Source: Flavisolibacter sp. (lineage in GTDB: Bacteria; Bacteroidota; Bacteroidia; Chitinophagales; Chitinophagaceae). Taken from it: a stretch of 15,873 nucleotides of DNA. Under the pieces are notes generated by a model. It was not told where the DNA came from and did not search any database. It saw only the letters and a program-made list of their open reading frames with translations. Shown piece after piece: positions 14,159-15,873 of the stretch. The position numbers and the translations under genes are program-made. Every line of letters starts with the position of its first letter. The first letter of the stretch is position 1. Location: contig JAGIAB010000009.1 in the NCBI GenBank assembly GCA_017745135.1, positions 1 through 15,873 on the forward strand, in the 5' to 3' direction.

Positions 14159-14911
14159 TTACTGATGCTGATGTTGCGTTTGGTCACCCGGCATAGCGCC
14201 AAACCCACTGTTGTAGGTAGCTATTCCGTCAACCCTTTGCTTCAATACTTCAAGTTCAGGTACAAAGCCAATCATTAAATACCTGTCACCTTTTGTCTCG
14301 TCAATTGGATATCTTTCAAACGCCTTCAACTTTAATTCTTCTTGAACCTTTTGCAATTTTAGCTTTTCCGAAATTGAATAATTTGTGTGTTCGGCAACAC
14401 CTTTGAGAATGAAAGGCAAAGAAAAATCTATTGGAATATGGCTATACTTCAGTTTTCTTATTTCAATCATATTGTGCCGCCCAAACTCTGAAACATCGCC
14501 ATTCAAGTTTGGTTCACATTTTTCAATGTTATCATTAAACCATTTGAACGGTATTGGTGTTGCTGTTGTCCACCAACATAATATTTTGGAGCCGACCTCT
14601 TTCTCTTTATGCTTGCAGTCAATGAAGAACGTATTGTACAGAAGCTTTGCAAATCCGACACCTTTAAAATCTTTGTGACAGCCACTTAAGCCTAAGTAAA
14701 ATGTATTTAGGGCACCTACTTTTTCAAAGTTTACCATGAAAAATGCAACCAATGTCTCCACTTTGTAGAGAAGATAGATTTCGCTGCAATGTTTAATTTC
14801 TCGGATAAGAACCGCCGAATTGTCAACATAGCTTGGTCGTGTCAGTTCGTATAACTGCTCAATCAAATTATGGTCATTTGAAAAATCTTTTACTTTTTTC
14901 AATCTTATCAT
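14159..14911 (-). CDS. GNAT-like acyltransferase family protein
   Basis: The 250-residue protein has the beginning of a GNAT fold. EIYLLYKVETLVAFFMVNFEKV gives the early strands, then TFYLGLSGCHKDFKGVGFAKLLYNTFF (70-96) contains the strand-loop-helix motif A, with KDFKGVGFAKLL in place of the RxxGxGxxL acetyl-CoA pyrophosphate loop. The second half (IEIRKLKYSHIPIDFSLPFILKGVAEHTNYS and a Lys/Glu-rich helix) is not recognised and may confer substrate choice. The last dozen residues (AMPGDQTQHQHQ) are low-complexity and lie next to repeat B, so the original C-terminus may have been replaced. Single gene, minus strand. The acyl acceptor is unknown. Confidence 0.7.
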   Translation of the reverse strand: MIRLKKVKDFSNDHNLIEQLYELTRPSYVDNSAVLIREIKHCSEIYLLYKVETLVAFFMVNFEKVGALNTFYLGLSGCHKDFKGVGFAKLLYNTFFIDCKHKEKEVGSKILCWWTTATPIPFKWFNDNIEKCEPNLNGDVSEFGRHNMIEIRKLKYSHIPIDFSLPFILKGVAEHTNYSISEKLKLQKVQEELKLKAFERYPIDETKGDRYLMIGFVPELEVLKQRVDGIATYNSGFGAMPGDQTQHQHQ

Positions 14912-15232
14912 AAGCAGGGTTGGCGGTGTTTATAGTTGTCTACAACAGTTGTATTTACGCTAATCTACACTACGTTTTTTGCAGTGACAATATTTTGAAA
15001 TTATTCCTCTTTTCTTACCCGCCGACTGCCCGCCACAACTTCTACTACTATAATTTTTGTTCTGCACCCCTCGTCCTAACATCAATTGCCACTCGCCATA
15101 TGCCCAATAAAATTACCGAACGTACAAGAGTGTGACACAAGAGAAGTTCAATAGTAGCACAACAGGTTGGTAAATAAATATCTCTTTATAGCATTAGTAC
15201 CCACATTCCATTAAACGGATACACTTTCACCA
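14912..15232. other. 321-bp gene-free region
   Basis: No supported gene is seen. The stretch between the GNAT-like gene start and the end of the ArsR gene is AT-rich and must hold the GNAT promoter. Near 14944-14952 ACAACAGTTGT forms a short palindrome (5-bp arms). Short open frames here lack any family resemblance. No repeat copy A/B was found. Confidence 0.4.
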
Positions 15233-15718
15233 CTAAGCCTCCAAAACCTTCTTTACTGACTCCAGCAAGCTGCTGCCATTTGTTGTTTCCGCTGCGGGTA
15301 TTTTTTTAATTTTTTTCAGTTGCGGAACCGGTTCCATGTCTAGCAATTGCGTGGCAAATACATTCAACTCGTTCAAGTGTTGGTAATTGATGGAATAGTA
15401 AATCCACTTCCCTTCCCTTTTTGTATTTACAACTCCTGCCTTACGCAGGATGGCAAGGTGCGCCGATGCAAGGGCTTGTTCTAGTCTCAACTTCTTATAA
15501 ATGCCGGATACCGTCATGTGTCCATTACTGTGAATAAGCTGCAGCATCTGCAACCGCAGCTTGTTCTTTAATGCCCTGAGCGGTAAGGAGGCCTGCTTGA
15601 GCGTTTTTGTTTCAATGCTTATTTCCGGCCTTCTTAGCGGAAAAAAGTATTGGTGCCGCGTCGTGGCTTTTGGAAGCGGAGACCAGGCAATGGTTAGCGA
15701 CCCGGCACTATCCCGCAT
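15233..15718 (-). CDS. ArsR-family winged-helix regulator with unclear start
   Basis: The helix-turn-helix is clear: LRALKNKLRLQMLQLIHSNGHMTVSGIYKKLRLEQALASAHLAILRKAGVV, then the wing NTKREGKWIYYSIN. A dimerisation helix (LNELNVFATQLLDME) and a Lys-rich tail follow. The metal-binding ELCVCDL-type motif of ArsR/SmtB is absent, so it is a non-metal or other-signal member. The nearest ATG (15718) adds about 33 residues with no family resemblance before ISIETKTLKQASLPLRAL, where homologues would be expected to begin. No ATG, GTG or TTG occurs at that point. The true start may be the ATT at 15616, or the start may be mutated. No partner gene is adjacent. Confidence 0.78.
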   Translation of the reverse strand: MRDSAGSLTIAWSPLPKATTRHQYFFPLRRPEISIETKTLKQASLPLRALKNKLRLQMLQLIHSNGHMTVSGIYKKLRLEQALASAHLAILRKAGVVNTKREGKWIYYSINYQHLNELNVFATQLLDMEPVPQLKKIKKIPAAETTNGSSLLESVKKVLEA

Positions 15719-15743
15719 TGTGCAGTAATGGTTTGAAGAGATC

Positions 15744-15773
15744 AAAAAGCCGCTTGGGAAAGCGGCTTTTTTT
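15744..15773. terminator. strong bidirectional terminator hairpin
   Basis: The perfect 12-bp stem AAAAAGCCGCTT/AAGCGGCTTTTT closes a GGGA loop, with T-runs on both strands. It insulates the ArsR gene from whatever lies upstream on the minus strand beyond the window. The ArsR promoter must therefore lie between it and the regulator's start. Confidence 0.9.
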
Positions 15774-15873
15774 ATGGATGACAGTTCAATATTTTTGAGT
15801 AAATCAACTTTACCATTGAAAGAAAGTCTCCTGCAACACTACACTAAAAACTACAACAGCTTTGGAATTATTT
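15774..15873 (+). CDS. possible gene start running off the window
   Basis: An ATG directly after the terminator opens a frame that is uninterrupted to the window end (33 codons). It starts MDDSSIFLSKSTLPLKESLL and continues with QHYTKNYNSFG. No promoter fits between the hairpin and the ATG unless the hairpin is part of the leader. An open run of this length is not rare by chance, so the call is weak. Confidence 0.25.
   Translation, partial: MDDSSIFLSKSTLPLKESLLQHYTKNYNSFGII

Noticed and set aside
9106..14195. Shared TGGTCACCCGG (minus strand near 9109-9119 and plus strand near 14181-14191)
   Set aside because: An 11-base match with loose flanking similarity is common by chance and the contexts are unrelated.
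14920..15135. Plus-strand open frame of 71 codons
   Set aside because: Composition (many Tyr, Phe, Cys) looks like translated AT-rich non-coding DNA, and there is no recognisable motif.
12200..15232. Integron-like cassette array
   Set aside because: The repeats sit between single genes, but no integrase is present, gene orientations are mixed, and I could not identify paired attC core sites.

Overview
The window looks like chromosomal DNA of a Bacteroidota bacterium, probably of the Chitinophagaceae or a close relative. Several genes have upstream matches to the Bacteroidota -7 promoter box TAnnTTTG, and purine-rich Shine-Dalgarno sites are generally absent. There are many short SPII lipoproteins, a TPR histidine kinase of the type common in this phylum, and a fused DoxD-DoxA protein. 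The family assignment is inference; no rRNA or other marker gene is present, and I see no tRNA, CRISPR array or transposase.

Layout. 1-1500: a small lipoprotein gene (minus strand) lies divergent to a decayed beta-propeller lipoprotein pseudogene with several frameshifts and a nonsense codon. 1550-4012: a redox/electrophile-stress module. A HxlR regulator carrying the family's N-terminal cysteine is divergent from SnoaL-like, DsbA-like and RclC/DUF417 genes, with a short inverted repeat just before the regulator. 4115-4504: a lipoprotein with a twice-repeated His/Cys motif. 4731-6719: a plus-strand sulfur-type operon of a lipoprotein, a DoxD-DoxA fusion and an exported DsrE-like protein. 6864-8864: a TPR sensor histidine kinase with no response regulator beside it. 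9123-11394: two small helical proteins that look like paralogues, flanking a fosmidomycin-resistance-type MFS exporter; a truncated lysine-rich gene remnant and a 14-bp repeat also lie here. 11692-12117: a Spy-like LTxxQ periplasmic protein.

12200-15230 is the most accessory-looking part. It holds three AT-rich genes of uncertain role: two membrane proteins and a GNAT-like protein. They are interleaved with copies of a roughly 92-bp repeat (two clear direct copies and one degraded inverted copy) and with a duplicated terminator/stop-codon segment. This looks like a small region of gene-cassette gain and rearrangement, though no recombinase is visible. The window closes with an ArsR-family regulator lacking a convincing start codon, a strong bidirectional terminator hairpin, and a possible gene start running off the end.

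The two clearest functional units are the HxlR-controlled thiol/oxidant module and the DoxDA/DsrE sulfur module. The most unusual structural feature is the repeat set around 12.2-14.2 kb, whose copy B also carries an open 51-codon frame.
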